Positions 43,066-54,886 of a DNA stretch of 64,000 bases are shown piece after piece. Numbering within the stretch: position 1 is the stretch's first letter; every line of letters starts with the position of its first letter. Origin of the DNA: Chlorocebus sabaeus (taxonomy: Eukaryota; Chordata; Mammalia; Primates; Cercopithecidae); NCBI RefSeq assembly GCF_047675955.1, contig NC_132904.1, positions 86,805,447 to 86,869,446 of the forward strand. The letters run 5' to 3'. A program made the position numbers and the translations under genes. The notes under the pieces were generated by a model, which worked only from the letters and a program-made list of their open reading frames with translations, had not been told where the DNA came from and ran no database searches.

Positions 43066-45374
43066 TGAAAGAATTCCGCAAAGTGACAAGAAAGGCAGTT
43101 CTGTTTATACACTCAAGTCTGGAATGTAATTAATGTATCTTGAAATTATTTTACTCTTTATAGCCAATGTACTGCGATCCTACATACAGTGTCGCAATCC
43201 TCATTTGGTGTTTTAGGTGATCACAAAAGGTGTTACAGAATTTAGATAATATACAAAACAAATTTAACTCAAATCTAAAATGTAAAGAAATACCTCATTT
43301 TTAGGAGAGGATGCAAAGATTCATATATGTAGCAAGCACAGAGAGTTATGATCCATTTCTGCAACTCTAACAGACAAAAGAATCATTATATTCTACCCTG
43401 CTATGGTACTTTTAGATACAGCCTATAGATATAAAAAGATATTTTGGATTTTGGTTGAGTGATTCATCATTCAAAGCACAAAGAGAGTTTATATAAAGTA
43501 AAATTTATCTGTTTTGGGAATATAACCATTTCACTTTATATCATTTATATCAAGATGATGTTAATCTGAAATCATTCATTTCTATACTAATCATACAGAT
43601 GATAAAAATTCTAATCCAATATATTATGTTGTTCATAGGTAAATTCCATTCAATATAGAATAAGAAATTTTATCTGACTTTATCTGTATAAAAGGCAATA
43701 AAAAGTGCTATAAAAATAAATCAGGAGCTTTAAGCAGTTTGTGATTTTCAGATGAACCTAAGAAAATCATGGACAGCTGAAGATATCTCTGCATTTGGAA
43801 CAAATTATTAAATCCTGCTATGGACAATGAAGCTAGTATAGATTTCTACCCTACCAGATAATTCTTAAAATATCTACTTTGATTTGTTTTTCTGCTACAT
43901 AAAATTGAGGAGACATACAATGCATTTTCTCAGTGACCATTTCTAATAATGTAACTAGATAATCAGCCTGTTTATAGAATGACCCCCAGCAGCAAAATAT
44001 AGCCCCTAAGATGAGGGCATTAGAGAGATTGAGTGATTTTTACCTCTTCTCAGGCACATGGGGATTCAGCATAGTTGTAGCTCCAGTATAGCATTAAAAT
44101 GCTAGGGAGAGGTCTAATTGAATGGATTGGTCCAACCCAGCAGGATCCAGGGGAAGCATGCAACCCAGTGAACACGTAGGTACGTAGGGCTGGCTCACTG
44201 TGGACTTACAAGATAGTGGAATCACAAGCCAAGAGACCAATTCTGGACCCCATGGTTATATAATTTGTTCAATAAACGGGTAAAGCAGAGTTTGAAAGAT
44301 GTAGCTATATCACTACAGTTAGAAGAGTCAGGAGATGGCAAGGGCTAGAGAGGTGTATGTCTGCAAATGTGGCCTATGTGGAAAATTATACAGAAAAACC
44401 TAAATGCTTTTTAATCTTCTCAGGTATGTTTAGAATTCTTAAGAAAAAGCAACCATATGGACCATTAAACACTAAAAGCAATACGTTAGTCCTTGAGTTT
44501 TCTTTATTGATTTTTGAAATCATCAATTTTAATTAACCTCTTTTCATGGTTCTTAGACTTTTACCTACAATTTTCTACGTACATTTACAGACTAAGAAAT
44601 GAGATATTATCTGCATATTTCTTCCTTAAATTAACAAGGAAATTTGTTTAAATAGACAAGACAGATGTTTTTCACTGGCAGCATTAGACAAGAGAAATAA
44701 TAAGTGAAAATACAAGTAATGGAAATATAAGCAACTCAATGTAATAATTACCTGAAGTTGGCACTAACAGGCTGTAAGGTAATACATTTTCCTTCTTGAA
44801 TTTTCTATCTAGGAATGTAGCTTTTCTATGTCAATTCATTATTGTGTCTATAATCAGGTGGTCTGCTGTAACTGATTGGATCTCAAGACACATGTCTTAA
44901 TCCAGGAAACATAAAATACAGAATACAGATGTCAAACTAGAAATTGCTTTCACTGTTGTAACCTATCTTTGTTGCCTACTCTATTTTCCAATCTGTCTCT
45001 CTCTTATGTGCTTTTCTTGTTCCCTTTGTTTGCTTTCTTAACTGATAATACTTCTTCAGTTTTTGGTTTAGTAGAACCAGACATATAGCTTAAGTCCCAG
45101 TAATCAGTTATATTTGAACTTTTGCTCTGCAGATGGCATTGCAGTTCTAATTTTTAATTCTAAAATGATCCTATTCAATTCGGACAATGCCAAGATGATA
45201 TGAAAATATACAATCTTTCTACAGATCTTCAGGATCTGAAAGTCTATTGACAATTTGAAGATCTCTGCTGACTATAGGTCACTAGAATTCTCTCAGTGGG
45301 AGATACTTATGTGTTTTATGATTTATTTTGCAAAGGAAGCAATTTAAAGTATTCATTTTACACATCTGAAGCAT
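43066..45374. other. Unassigned AT-rich sequence, 2.3 kb
   Basis: The longest stretch in the window without a recognised transposon. No open frame reaches 60 codons in any of the six frames, no RNA gene was seen, and there is no CpG-rich segment. Old, unrecognisable repeats cannot be excluded. Confidence 0.5.
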
Positions 45375-45690
45375 ATTATCTGGTTCTATTTATTTTTGAG
45401 GTATAATTTACATGTAAAAATTGTATATATTTAAGGTATGTATTGTGATGTTTTGGTATATTCATGCATTATGAAATGATTAGTACAATAAAGCTAGTTA
45501 ACATACCTGTTACCTCACATAATTACCTTTTCTTTTTCTTTTGTGGTGAGAATATTTAAGAGCTACTCTTCTGGCAAATTTCAAGTATATAATACATTAT
45601 TGTTAACTATAGTCACCATGCTGTACAATAGATCTCCAGAACTTATTCCTCTTATAATTGCAGGTTTGTTCCCTTTTATCATCAACAAAT
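45375..45690 (-). mobile_element. L1M (L1MA-like) 3' UTR fragment
   Basis: GAGGTATAATTTACATGTAA, TTTGGTATATTCATGCATTA, ATTGTTAACTATAGTCACCA and GATCTCCAGAACTTATTCC are 3' UTR blocks in reverse orientation. Confidence 0.8.
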
Positions 45691-45959
45691 AGTTCAATTT
45701 ATTTTGAAAAACATAAATGCCTCTTCCTAAGACTACAGTATTTCCTCATAAATCTTAAATCACTGCAACTGGCTATATTGTGGTGGTATCTTCACTCTCC
45801 CAACTTAGTAGTTATTAGAAAGTAAAGTCATATTTTCAACAAAAGTACATTTCCCTTTTGCATCCTTTTTGGTCAACAAATAGCTTCTTTAAGAAACCGC
45901 ACTGAATACATCAAATTGTAATACAATTGGTATTTATCTTCTGTGTGTGTGAATGAGAA
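45691..45959. other. Unassigned
   Basis: Between two L1M pieces; nothing recognised. Confidence 0.4.
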
Positions 45960-46610
45960 CTTTTTTTACTGTGGTAAAATACACATAACATGGAATTTAC
46001 CATCGTAACCATTTTAAAGTATACAAATCAATGACATGTACATTCACCATGTTTTGCAACAATTCACTAGTCTAGATTAAGAATAATATTCCATTGTTAT
46101 ATAGATATGCCATTTTGTAGTGTGTAATGCACCTCATTATTTTGTTTGTTTTGTGACAGGAACTTTCTCTGTCACATTATCTGGAGTGCAGTGATGTAAT
46201 CACTACAACCTCCACCTCCCAGGCTCAAGTGTGCCTCATACCTCAGCCTCCTGAGTAGCTGAGACTACAGGCACGTGCCACTGTACCTGGCTATTTTTTG
46301 TAAAGATGGTACCTTACCATGTTGCCCATGCTGGTCTTGAACTCAAGAGCTCAAGAGATCCTCCTGTTTTGGCCTCCCAAAATGTTGAAATTACAGAAGT
46401 GAGCCACTGAACCCACCTGTCATCATTTTTATAGCTGACTAATATTCCACTATATAGATACTTTACATTTTGTTTATCCATTCATTTGTCAATGGATATT
46501 TGTGTTGTTTTCACCTTTTGAGTATTGTGTATAGGGCTGCTGTGAATATTTGTGTACAATTTTTCAGTTGAACACCTGTTTTTAATTCCTTTGGTATCTG
46601 CCTCTGCATT
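45960..46610 (-). mobile_element. L1M 3' fragment split by AluJ
   Basis: TACTGTGGTAAAATACACAT, AATTTACCATCGTAACCATT and AATAATATTCCATTGTTATA before the Alu; TTTATCCATTCATTTGTCAA and AGGGCTGCTGTGAATATTTG after it. The order is that of an old L1 3' end on the minus strand. Confidence 0.8.
46143..46417 (-). mobile_element. Alu (AluJ-like)
   Basis: TTTGTGACAGGAACTTTCTC, GGAGTGCAGTGATGTAATCA, CTCAGCCTCCTGAGTAGCTG and ACCATGTTGCCCATGCTGG. Strong divergence fits AluJ. Confidence 0.88.
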
Positions 46611-47309
46611 GATTACCAGGGGAAATTTATTGACAGTTTTAATTTCTTCTGGTAGAAATTGAGATAGACATTTTCAGGCATTCCCTGTGTATCAACAGGA
46701 ATATAGCTGTTGGTAGGCAGAATAGTGTGTTCCCTTGGAATTTGTTTTATCCACATGAATATCTAAGGATGGGAATTGAATCACCAGTAACAGTATCAGA
46801 AGCTATAGAAGTGGGTGGAGTGCAGTGCTATAGAGTACTATGGTCAATGGTAAAATGGTTTTAAATCGGGCTGGTGACAGAAATGATTATTAACATTAGA
46901 AAACTACAAATAATTTTTCTAGAATATACATTACATGCTCTTTACTAAGGTTTACAAAGTACATTTTTAACGCGAGTTCTGCTCTGTCTTATAGAAATAT
47001 TCCCTAAGCAGTGGTAGCATTTTGTAGCATGTTTACTGCATTGGCCACAAGTAGTAAAGATCATCATCAAGTTGTAGGTACTCATATAGTATTTATGAAT
47101 GAGTTACCAAGGGCCAGGGTCAAGTAGCAGGCTCCTCCAATGTGCCTATACCTTGATGAAATTTGATGATAACATCTGTGACCCTGTTTCTTTGGCCAGT
47201 CAGTAGCAAATTTATTAAATTTGTGAATTTATTCCTTGTGAAGTTTATTAAAATCAAAAAAAAAAGAAAGATAAAAAGAATTATAAGCAGCCAGATAATT
47301 TTCATACTA
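46611..47309. other. Unassigned
   Basis: No family recognised. The frame at 47120-47305 is low complexity. Confidence 0.4.
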
Positions 47310-47430
47310 TATATAATTTTAGTTAAATCTTTCTAATGATCTTAAATTAGGTATTATCTTTATGTTGCAGAGGAGGATATCAAAGTTAAGGTATTTGCCC
47401 ACTGATGCTATTTCCTCAGTGTCACATAAA
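47310..47430 (-). mobile_element. MIR fragment
   Basis: TAGGTATTATCTTTATGTTG, AGAGGAGGATATCAAAGTTA and AGGTATTTGCCCACTGATG fit the MIR core in antisense orientation. Confidence 0.6.
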
Positions 47431-47544
47431 GAAAATGTTGTGAAGATATTGCTTCAAACATTGTTTCTATAATTCCTGAAATCTATGTTCTTTATGTTGC
47501 CAGTTAGAATATTGGGGTAAGATGATCAGAAATGACTATTAGAA

Positions 47545-48330
47545 CAAAGGTCAAAGGTGTGATGGAATTCAAAGTAGAGTAGATCTCCTCTGGTTGAGGG
47601 AACTGGTGAGGAAATAATAAAGATGAAATAATAAAGAAAGTGACATTTAGTCTGGGCACAGTGGCTCACACCTGTAGTCCCAGCACTTTGGGAGGCTTAC
47701 GTGGGTGGATCACTTGAGCTCGGGAGTTCGAGACCAGCCTGGGCAATGTGTGGAAACCCCATCTCTACAAAAATTAGCTGGGCATGGTAGCATGCGACTG
47801 TGGTCCCAGCTACTCTGGAGGCTGAGATGGATGAATCACTGGAACCCAGGAGTCAGAGGCTGCAGTGAGCTGAGATAGCGCCACTGCCCTCCAGCCTGGC
47901 CAACAGAGCAGGAACCTGTCTTTAAATAAATAAATAAATGTGACATTTGAAATGTTTCTTAAAGAAATGGATAGGGATGCCATAAGCAGAGATTGGGAGT
48001 AAATATACCAAGGTATTAAAACATAAGAATTTGGACAGCAGCTGAAATTTGGGTTTTGAATGAGTAAGTAGTGGAAGATTCACTTGCAAGTGCAATTTGT
48101 GGAAAGCCTTGACTGAGAAGCTGATGAGTTTTGGAAAGAAAAACAAGTTGTTGAAGGATTTAAGTAGAGCAGTAATTTGAATGTGGATACAAGATGAATC
48201 TAGCAACTACATGTGTGGTATCTTGGAGTGGAAAATTCTGAAGGAGGGGATATAATATATAAGACTTTAAAAAATAGTCCATTGAGAAAAATGAGCTGAT
48301 GAACTAGAGGTGGTAGCAATAGGAATAGAA
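47545..48330 (-). mobile_element. Antisense L2 split by AluJ
   Basis: Left of the Alu: TGGTTGAGGGAACTGGTGAG. Right: GACATTTGAAATGTTTCTTA, GTGGAAAGCCTTGACTGAG, GAAGGATTTAAGTAGAGCAG and AGAGGTGGTAGCAATAGG. The two parts join at the GTGACATTT target site of the Alu. Confidence 0.72.
47649..47939 (+). mobile_element. AluJ
   Basis: AGTCTGGGCACAGTGGCTCA start, GAGTTCGAGACCAGCCTGGG (AluJ-like), tail with AAAT units. Perfect 9-bp target duplication GTGACATTT at 47640-47648 and 47940-47948. Confidence 0.95.
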
Positions 48331-49144
48331 AGAAGCACAGAAGCATGTGACTTATTGTTCTAGTGACGTACTGCTTGGTTCTTGTGGCTGACCGTGTGGA
48401 TATCTACACTGTTTAGTGGAAGCATATGTCACCTCTTGAGAGTGTTATCGTCTCGTTATTTAGAGACTGACGAAATTCAAATTTTAGCCTTATGTAAACA
48501 CACGCATACATAATTTCTTATGCTCTTGTAACCATTATTCTGGTAATTGTTAGAGCCAGGGCTAAAAACTTGGGTATATTTAGCCCCAATATTTAAAGAG
48601 GATAATAAATCATGTATTAATTGCTCAGTGAAACTAAGAGTGGGAGAAGTTGGGTCTATCTGGATAATGGCTGCTCTGTACAACTAAATAGACTAATAGA
48701 ATATCAAAGGAAATAAAACTTTATTTTCTAATAAATGCAATAACAAAGCTAGGCTGACAAAATATATGTCAGCTATATCTAGAGGTCATACCTTAACAAA
48801 AAAATGATTTGTATCTAACATGTCAGGTATCCTCATATATATGTAAATGCAAATCATTCATTTAAAATGATGTCTTTCACAATATCTCCCTTTAGAAATT
48901 TTCTTTGTTCTACTTATTTACTTAGCCAATTTTTTTTTCACCTGGCATAGGAAAGAAATTTTATTTTTCTCTGACTTATACTGATAACAAAGGATTCTAC
49001 AGTGAGAATAAATTTTGAAATTACAAAGTTCTTCATTAAGGCTAAGCCTAAAATCCCATATGGAAAATCAGTTTTTGCCTCGACAATCCTGTATGACTTT
49101 GGAAGGTTTAGTATATGTTTCTCTATATTGCTCTAATGTAGTCA
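48331..49144. other. Unassigned
   Basis: No recognised repeat or gene. A 68-aa minus frame at 48477-48683 has no domain. Confidence 0.4.
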
Positions 49145-49840
49145 CCCATTTATTTATTCAACCAAACATTTATTGTGTGCCTACTGTTGGTGAGTAAAGT
49201 TCCTATCATTGAGCTTAGTAGAGGATAGAGGATAGATAAAATACATAAGAAAACAAATCAATTTGTAATCTAATATCAGGTGATGATGAATGCCATGAAC
49301 AACACCACTAAAAAAACTGTAAAAAGAATAGCCCAGAAAAATACAAGGGAGCAGTGTTACTGCATGCCATTTCAAAGATACGATGGGTAGAGAAGGCTTC
49401 TGTGAGACCTTCTACATTTGAGTAGAGACCTGAATAAAGTGAGGAACAAGCCAAAGGGGATCCAGTGACAGAATATTTTAAAACAGCTAGAACAGTAAAC
49501 AAAGACCCTGAGATAAAAAAACAAGATTAAAATTTTTGAGAAATAGGAAGAAGGCTAACATGAAATGAAGAGGACAGTGGTGGGTGGAACATGAAATGAA
49601 GAGGACAGTGGAAAACTAGACTGAGGCCAGTTCATGGAGGACTTTGGAGGTTGATGGTAAGGAGTTTGCATTTTAGCTCAAGGTTGATTAACATTTTTGA
49701 AGGATTTTGAATAGGGGAGTCACATAATCTGATTTATGTTTTAAAGATTAGACTGTGTTGTAGAAATAGGAGATTGAATAGAGATGAATGGAATGAAGCA
49801 GGTAAGTTCAGTAGTTCAGTAAGAGATGTTGTGACAATAT
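49145..49840 (-). mobile_element. Antisense L2 fragment
   Basis: AACATTTATTGTGTGCCTAC, GGTAGAGAAGGCTTCTGTGA, GAGTAGAGACCTGAATAAAG, AACAAAGACCCTGAGAT, AGTTCATGGAGGACTTTGG and GGGAGTCACATAATCTGATT run in antisense L2 order. Confidence 0.82.
49557..49611. repeat. Two-copy 24-bp direct repeat
   Basis: AACATGAAATGAAGAGGACA plus GTGG occurs at 49557-49580 and 49588-49611 with no mismatch, period 31, within the L2. A recent local duplication judging by its identity. Confidence 0.93.
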
Positions 49841-50189
49841 ACTTTTGGGATGTTCATTTCGTTTCACATTCCATGAGTCTGGTTCCATTAACTCTGTTAT
49901 TCAACCTTTTTCAATGTGGAATCAAAGACAGTCTAAGAGGAGATCATGTATCTTAGTAAAAGGCACAGGTGGGTAAAATTGGCAGATGGGGACTTGAACT
50001 TGTACTGGAATTACATTTTGATTTTACTTTTCCAGCTTTTTTTTTTTTTTTTTAAATCATAGTAGGTTTGTGTTAAGCAGATTTGATGGAATAGGAAAAT
50101 AAAGAGAAACACAAGAAAGAAAAATAAGTGATACTGTTTTTTCTCTTGGTGGTTTTGAAATTTTTGGAAGCCTTTAGTGAGTACCTTCA
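49841..50189. other. Unassigned
   Basis: A T-run at 50037-50053. No family recognised; the 60-aa frame at 49774-49956 starts in the L2 and is chance. Confidence 0.4.
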
Positions 50190-50465
50190 GGACAAAGTAC
50201 AGTTTAACCTGTTATTCAAAACCTTCCATGGCTTAACCTATGTCTACTTACTACTCTTATTTTCTGTCACAACCCTGTTCATATTTTTCTCTTTAGCACA
50301 ATAGGCAACTGTCAAAAAGTTCATTTTATTTCGTGTTTCATTGCCTTTGCTTATATTCTTCCTATATTACATGGTGAAATTATTTTTTATGCTTTAAAAC
50401 TTACCTGATTAACCAGCATTACAGGGAGGTTTTTTCACCATCCCTCCTTATTCACTGTTGCTCAC

Positions 50466-50892
50466 CTTTGTCAGTGAAAAGTCAAAGATCAGACTGCAAA
50501 GCAGAAAGACAAAGCATTTACTCGGGTCTTAAGAATTGCAATTCAGGAGACACAGACTCAGCTAAAAGCCAAATTGTGTTCTGAATAAAGGAAAGGTAGT
50601 AGGAATTTTTAAAAGCATGCTGAAGGTGATTACACAAGTTATTTCAGAAGAATGATCATTAATGGAGGTAGCTGGCTTAGTACATGAGTCTGTAGTTCAT
50701 TGGTTGTCATTGTTCGTAAGTTGTAGTGCTGATGAAATGTAGCTGTTTTTCAAGACGTTGTGGTCATGGTGATTTGGCCCAGTTAAAAGGTTCAAGGCAA
50801 GTTCCTGTTTTGCAAGGTTGCAGGTTGTGCAGGTAGTCCTTCTTAGAAAGACTTGCCAACTCCATGTTAGAGCCCTGAGTCATAGCGAGGCT
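50466..50892 (-). mobile_element. Possible ERV LTR, family unknown
   Basis: Read on the minus strand it has an LTR-like 3' part (CCTTTCCTTTATTCAGAACA, CTGAATTGCAATTCTTAAG, GAGTAAATGCTTTGTC). It abuts the LTR at 50893 and lies inside the L2. No clear TG/CA ends found; it could be part of one longer ERV insertion. Confidence 0.4.
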
Positions 50893-51470
50893 GCTACAGG
50901 AAAGGGGTCTTGATTCACAGAGTAAAGTGAAAGCAAGTTTATTAGAGCTGTAAAGAAACAAAAGAAAGACTGCTTCATAGGCAGAGCAGCTCCAAGGACT
51001 GCTGATTGGTTATTTTTATGGTTATTGCTTGATCATATGCTAAACAAGGGGCGGATCATTCATGAATCTTCCAGGAAAGGGATGGGCAATTCCCAGAAGT
51101 GAGGGTTCCTCCCCTTTTTAGATAATATAAACTAACTTCTGGATATTACCATGGCATTTGTAAACTGTCATGGTGCTGGTGGAGTGTCTTTTAGCATGTT
51201 AATGCATTCTAATTAGTGTATAATGAGCAATGAGAATGATCAGAGGTAACATTCGTTACCGTATTGGTTCTGGTGGGTTTCAGTTGGCTTCTTTATCACA
51301 TCTTATTTCATCAGTAGGATCTTTGTGACCTGTATCTTGTGCCAATCTCATATCTCATCCTATGACTAAGGATGCCTAACCTCCTGGAAATGCAGCCCAG
51401 CAGGTCTCAGCCTCATTTTACCCAGACCCTATTCAAGATGGAGTCACTCCGATTTGAATGCCTCTGACAA
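50893..51470 (-). mobile_element. Solo ERV1-type LTR
   Basis: Minus strand starts TGTCAGAGGCATTCAAATCG (51470) and ends CCTGTAGCA (50893), canonical TG...CA ends. It has an AATAAA signal at 50943-50938 followed by CTTGCTTTCACTTTACTCTG. 578 bp. The subfamily is not assigned. No internal viral sequence on either side. Confidence 0.7.
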
Positions 51471-51796
51471 TGCCATTTTGTATATCACATTTTATACCTT
51501 CTTTGGTCACTTCATCCAAAGGGAGCATAATTAACTCTTCTTACATGCCACTTCTGTACCACCAGCATGTGTCTAGAGTGTCATTAGTTATTCTGTATTG
51601 CTTGTTTGCATGTCTGTTTTTCCTCCAATACTGTGACAGCTCTTCGAAGGCTGTCACTTACTTTGCTCTGGTGTTTAAAACCTTCTGGTGTCTCTTTGTT
51701 TCCCTCATGGTAAAGTCTAAATTTCTAAAATGGCATAAAATAAACTTTTCGTAAGTTCCAGACTTGACTTTGCATTTGGACTCATCCTCTTACAGT

Positions 51797-52489
51797 AGGT
51801 AGGTAGTCAGATGTGAACAGGGCAGGAGAAGGGCCCCCACCTCCCCGACACACACACCAGAAATGTCAGGTGGCAATCAGGTGATGTTCAGGCAGTTGTC
51901 AACTGTCTCTCCAAAAATATTAATAATAATTGGTCACAGCCAATGCCAGGGAAAGGCAATCTTCCAATAAATAGAAACACTTGAAACTGGTGATGAGCCA
52001 CTTCCAAATAAGAACTCAGGAGTTTGGCAAGTATGCTCAGGCATTAAGAGGCAAAATGGCAGAGTTTAACTGGTATATGACCTTCTAGGAACATTCGACT
52101 GGTGAAGGAAAAACACCTCAAGTGAGCATGTGTAAAACTCCAGTAAACACACTGTGCATATGGCCTTTCCCAAGCACTAGCAGACCACTGAGCATGCAGA
52201 TAACCCACCCCACGGGAAGAATCAGGGGAGAAGGGATGCATGCCAACATATAAAACATAAAGTCAAAAGTCAAATCACGCACTTGAATCTCTCAAGTTGC
52301 CTGGTGGACCCTCTTCCAAGTGTACTTTACTTCCTTTCATTCCCACTCTAAAACTTTTTAATAAACTTTCACTCCTGTCCAAAACTTGCCGCAGGCCTTC
52401 CTCCTGCCTTCTGCCCCTCAGTCAAATTCTTTCTTCTGAGTAGGCAAGAATTGAGGTTGCTGCAGATCTATATGGGTTTGCCAGTAACA
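51797..52489 (+). mobile_element. Solo ERV1 LTR (MER52-like)
   Basis: About 690 bp. It has GCAGGAGAAGGGCCCCCACC near the 5' end, a TATAAAA box at 52249-52255, an AATAAA signal at 52360-52365 followed by CTTTCACTCCTGTCC, and a 3' end GAGGTTGCTGCAGATC then CCAGTAACA. The MER52 name is by recall. The 5' end is soft, good to a few bases. Inserted in L2. Confidence 0.7.
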
Positions 52490-52661
52490 ATCTCTGCCCA
52501 ATCCCTGCTTTCTCCTGCTTCTATCTGTACGGTACTACATTTAATTTCTGAGATGAGCCATGCTGTCTCTTGCCTCATTGCTTTTGAATATGCTGTCCTC
52601 TCTTCCTAGAACATCTCTTCCCACCTTAATCCTGAGACTACCTTTGCAAAAATTATAGTAC

Positions 52662-53346
52662 TGAGAAAATTATGGCAGTGGGGGAGATCTGATCTAGCAA
52701 TCTCCCTTTTGCCTTTTGCCTTCAAACTGCCTAAATTATTTCTGGGCTTAGCCTGGGCGAGCTTTGGGAGACATTTAGTTTATAGTTTAAATGATAATAG
52801 CCTTTCACTAAAACTCAGCTGTCTTTGTAAAGTTAGACCACCAGGCTACAGGGAGTAGAGGAGCCTAAATTCTGCTAAGGTGTAGACATAAATGATCACC
52901 AGCTATTATTTGTGAGAACACAAGACATGCAATTTCTCTAATTACTCCTCAGATAATATCACTATTATATAATCTAAAATTGGCCTTTTGAGAATCTTTT
53001 CAGTTTTTTTTTTTTTTTGGCATGTCTGACACCTGACTCCACCCAGACCTATTGCTCCTGTGACCCCACCCAGAAGCAACTCAGTGAAAGAGAATAGCTT
53101 TAATTTGCTATGATTTCATCTCTGACACAAGCAATCAGCAGCAAGCACTCATTGCCTAGCCACCCCCACTCCTTCCCCCAAACTGCCTTTGAAAAACCCC
53201 TACCCTACAAGCCTTTGAGGTGATGGATTTGAGTACTAACTCTGTTTCCCATGTGGTGTGGCTAGCTCACATCAATTAAACTCTTTCTTTACTGCAATGC
53301 CATGGTCTTTGTGCAACAGGCAGGAAGAACCCATCAAGCAGTTACA
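52662..53346 (+). mobile_element. Solo ERV LTR, family not assigned
   Basis: Starts TGAGAAAATTATGGCAGTGG and ends GCAGTTACA. Internal GACACCTGACTCCACCCAG, GTGACCCCACCCAGAAGC and CAATTAAACTCTTTCTTTAC (ATTAAA-type signal) are LTR-like. A 15-T run sits at 53004-53018. The L2 resumes directly after it. Confidence 0.65.
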
Positions 53347-53677
53347 ATCCCATTGCCTGGATAATTCCTACTTGTCCTTTAGGTCTCAGTAGTCTGTACA
53401 TTTTCCAGGAAGTCTTTCTAGATGACCATGTCTAGGTTAGGTGTGCCTCTGGTGAATACATTGCACATGTGCCCTTGCCTCATCATAATACCATTTTCTG
53501 TGTTCCGCTTATTTACTTGTCTGTACTCTCAACTAGACTCTGTGCTACTTGATGGAGGGAATCATGTTTGTATTTGGTATTTGTGTGATATTGTGAAATA
53601 TATATTAGTTCTTCATCGTTTCCTGGCATATAACTCCTAAAATCCTCAGAATCTTCACAACAGTGTATCTTTTTGTG

Positions 53678-54430
53678 TGCTAATAGGTTGATGGATGGCT
53701 GGCAGCCCCTGGTTAGCTTCAGGATGGGGGCTGGTCACTGGAAAGACTAGAGAAGCATTAAAAGGTTGAGACTTTCAGCCCTACCCCACAACCTCTGGGG
53801 AGCAGAGAGAGGTTGAAGATCAAGTTGATTACTAATGGCCAACGATTTAATCAGTCATACCTACAAAATGAAGCTTCCATAAAACCCCCAAAGAAGAGTA
53901 GGTTCAGGGAGTTTGCAGATAGCTGCACACATGTTGGATTCCAGGAAGGTGAACAAGAACACAACCACATGTCAGGAGGGTGGTACACCTCAACTCCATC
54001 AGAAGAGAAGCTCCTGTGCTCTAGATCCTTCCAGACCTTGCCCTGTGTATCTCTTCATCTGACTGTTTATTTGTATCCTTTGAAATATTTCTTGCAATAA
54101 GCTAGTAAATGTAAGTGTTCTTTCAGTTCTGTGAGCTCCTGAAGAACATTAATTGGACCCAAGGAGGGGGCTGTGGAAACTCTGATTTATAGCCAGTTGG
54201 TCAGAAGCACAGGCAAAATAACCTGTGGCTCTCAAATGGCATGGGAAATGGGGCTCAGTCTTATGGGATCAACCTGTGTGATCTGATGCCATCTCCAGGC
54301 AAGTAGTGTCAGAATGGAATTGAATTAGAGTACACTCAGGTGCCTTCTACTGCAGAACTGATTGCTCGCTTGCCGGTGTGGAGAGACAGTGTCAGAAGCA
54401 TGTTGTGAGAGTACAATAGGAAAAACCAAG
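53678..54430 (+). mobile_element. ERVL-type LTR (MER21-like)
   Basis: GGCTGGTCACTGGAAAGACT, AATGAAGCTTCCATAAAAC, TGCCCTGTGTATCTCTTC, a CAATAAGCTAGTAAATGTAA poly(A) region, and CCCAAGGAGGGGGCTGTGG. Sequence after about 54210 may be adjoining internal ERV sequence. Family name by recall only. The 95-aa frame 53813-54100 lies within it and is not viral coding. Confidence 0.6.
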
Positions 54431-54886
54431 TTATTTTTTTCCTGCTTATTTATTTATTCTCCACCCTGCATTTTGTTTACAGAGACCAACATAATTACTG
54501 GAACATAATAGGAGCTGAATATGTATTTGTAAAATTAGTGAGATAGAATTTTATCTAGCTGCCTTACATACCCTGAGAACCTAGCACTGGGCTTAATGTA
54601 ACAAATGTGTGTTGAATTTAATTGTAACAAACTTATACATTCCATTCTAGTAGTATACAAAGACAGGAAACCGAATTTGACTACTAAGTCTTTATAAGAA
54701 CAAAATATAGACCATTTAACCTAATTCTCTCTCTCTCCCTCCTCCCACACCTTGTCTCCTCTCTCTCTCTCTCTTTTCCCCAGTCTCTCTTCTCCCTGCT
54801 TCCCTCTCTCATTATGAACCATCAACAGTGTGCTCTGTCATGCACAGAAAAATCTTAAAAGCAAGTAAATACAAGTACAATAGTAT
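54431..54886. other. Mostly unassigned, with a CT-rich tract
   Basis: Weak L2 3' end-like text at 54500-54640. CT-rich simple sequence at 54724-54810. Nothing else recognised. Confidence 0.4.
54724..54810. repeat. CT-rich low-complexity tract
   Basis: About 87 bp of almost only C and T on the plus strand, with several CTCTCT runs. Confidence 0.9.

Larger units (their letters stand above)
50190..51655 (+). mobile_element. L2, interrupted by minus-strand LTR sequence
   Basis: L2 blocks at 50205-50465 (CAAAACCTTCCATGGCTTAA, TTTCATTGCCTTTGCTTATA) continue at about 51471-51655 (ATGTCTGTTTTTCCTCCAAT, GTGACAGCTCTTCGAAGG). The interval 50466-51470 is later LTR insertion. Confidence 0.7.
51656..53640 (+). 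mobile_element. L2, interrupted by two LTRs
   Basis: Blocks at 51670-51795 (AAACCTTCTGGTGTCTC), 52490-52660 (CATTGCTTTTGAATATGCTG, CTTCCTAGAACATCTCTTCC) and 53347-53640 (TGGATAATTCCTACTTGTCC, CATTTTCCAGGAAGTCTTTC) are consecutive in L2. The two gaps are filled by the LTRs at 51797-52489 and 52662-53346. Confidence 0.75.

Noticed and set aside
53813..54100. 95-codon plus frame that might be viral coding
   Set aside because: It falls within LTR sequence with a poly(A) region, not in gag, pol or env.
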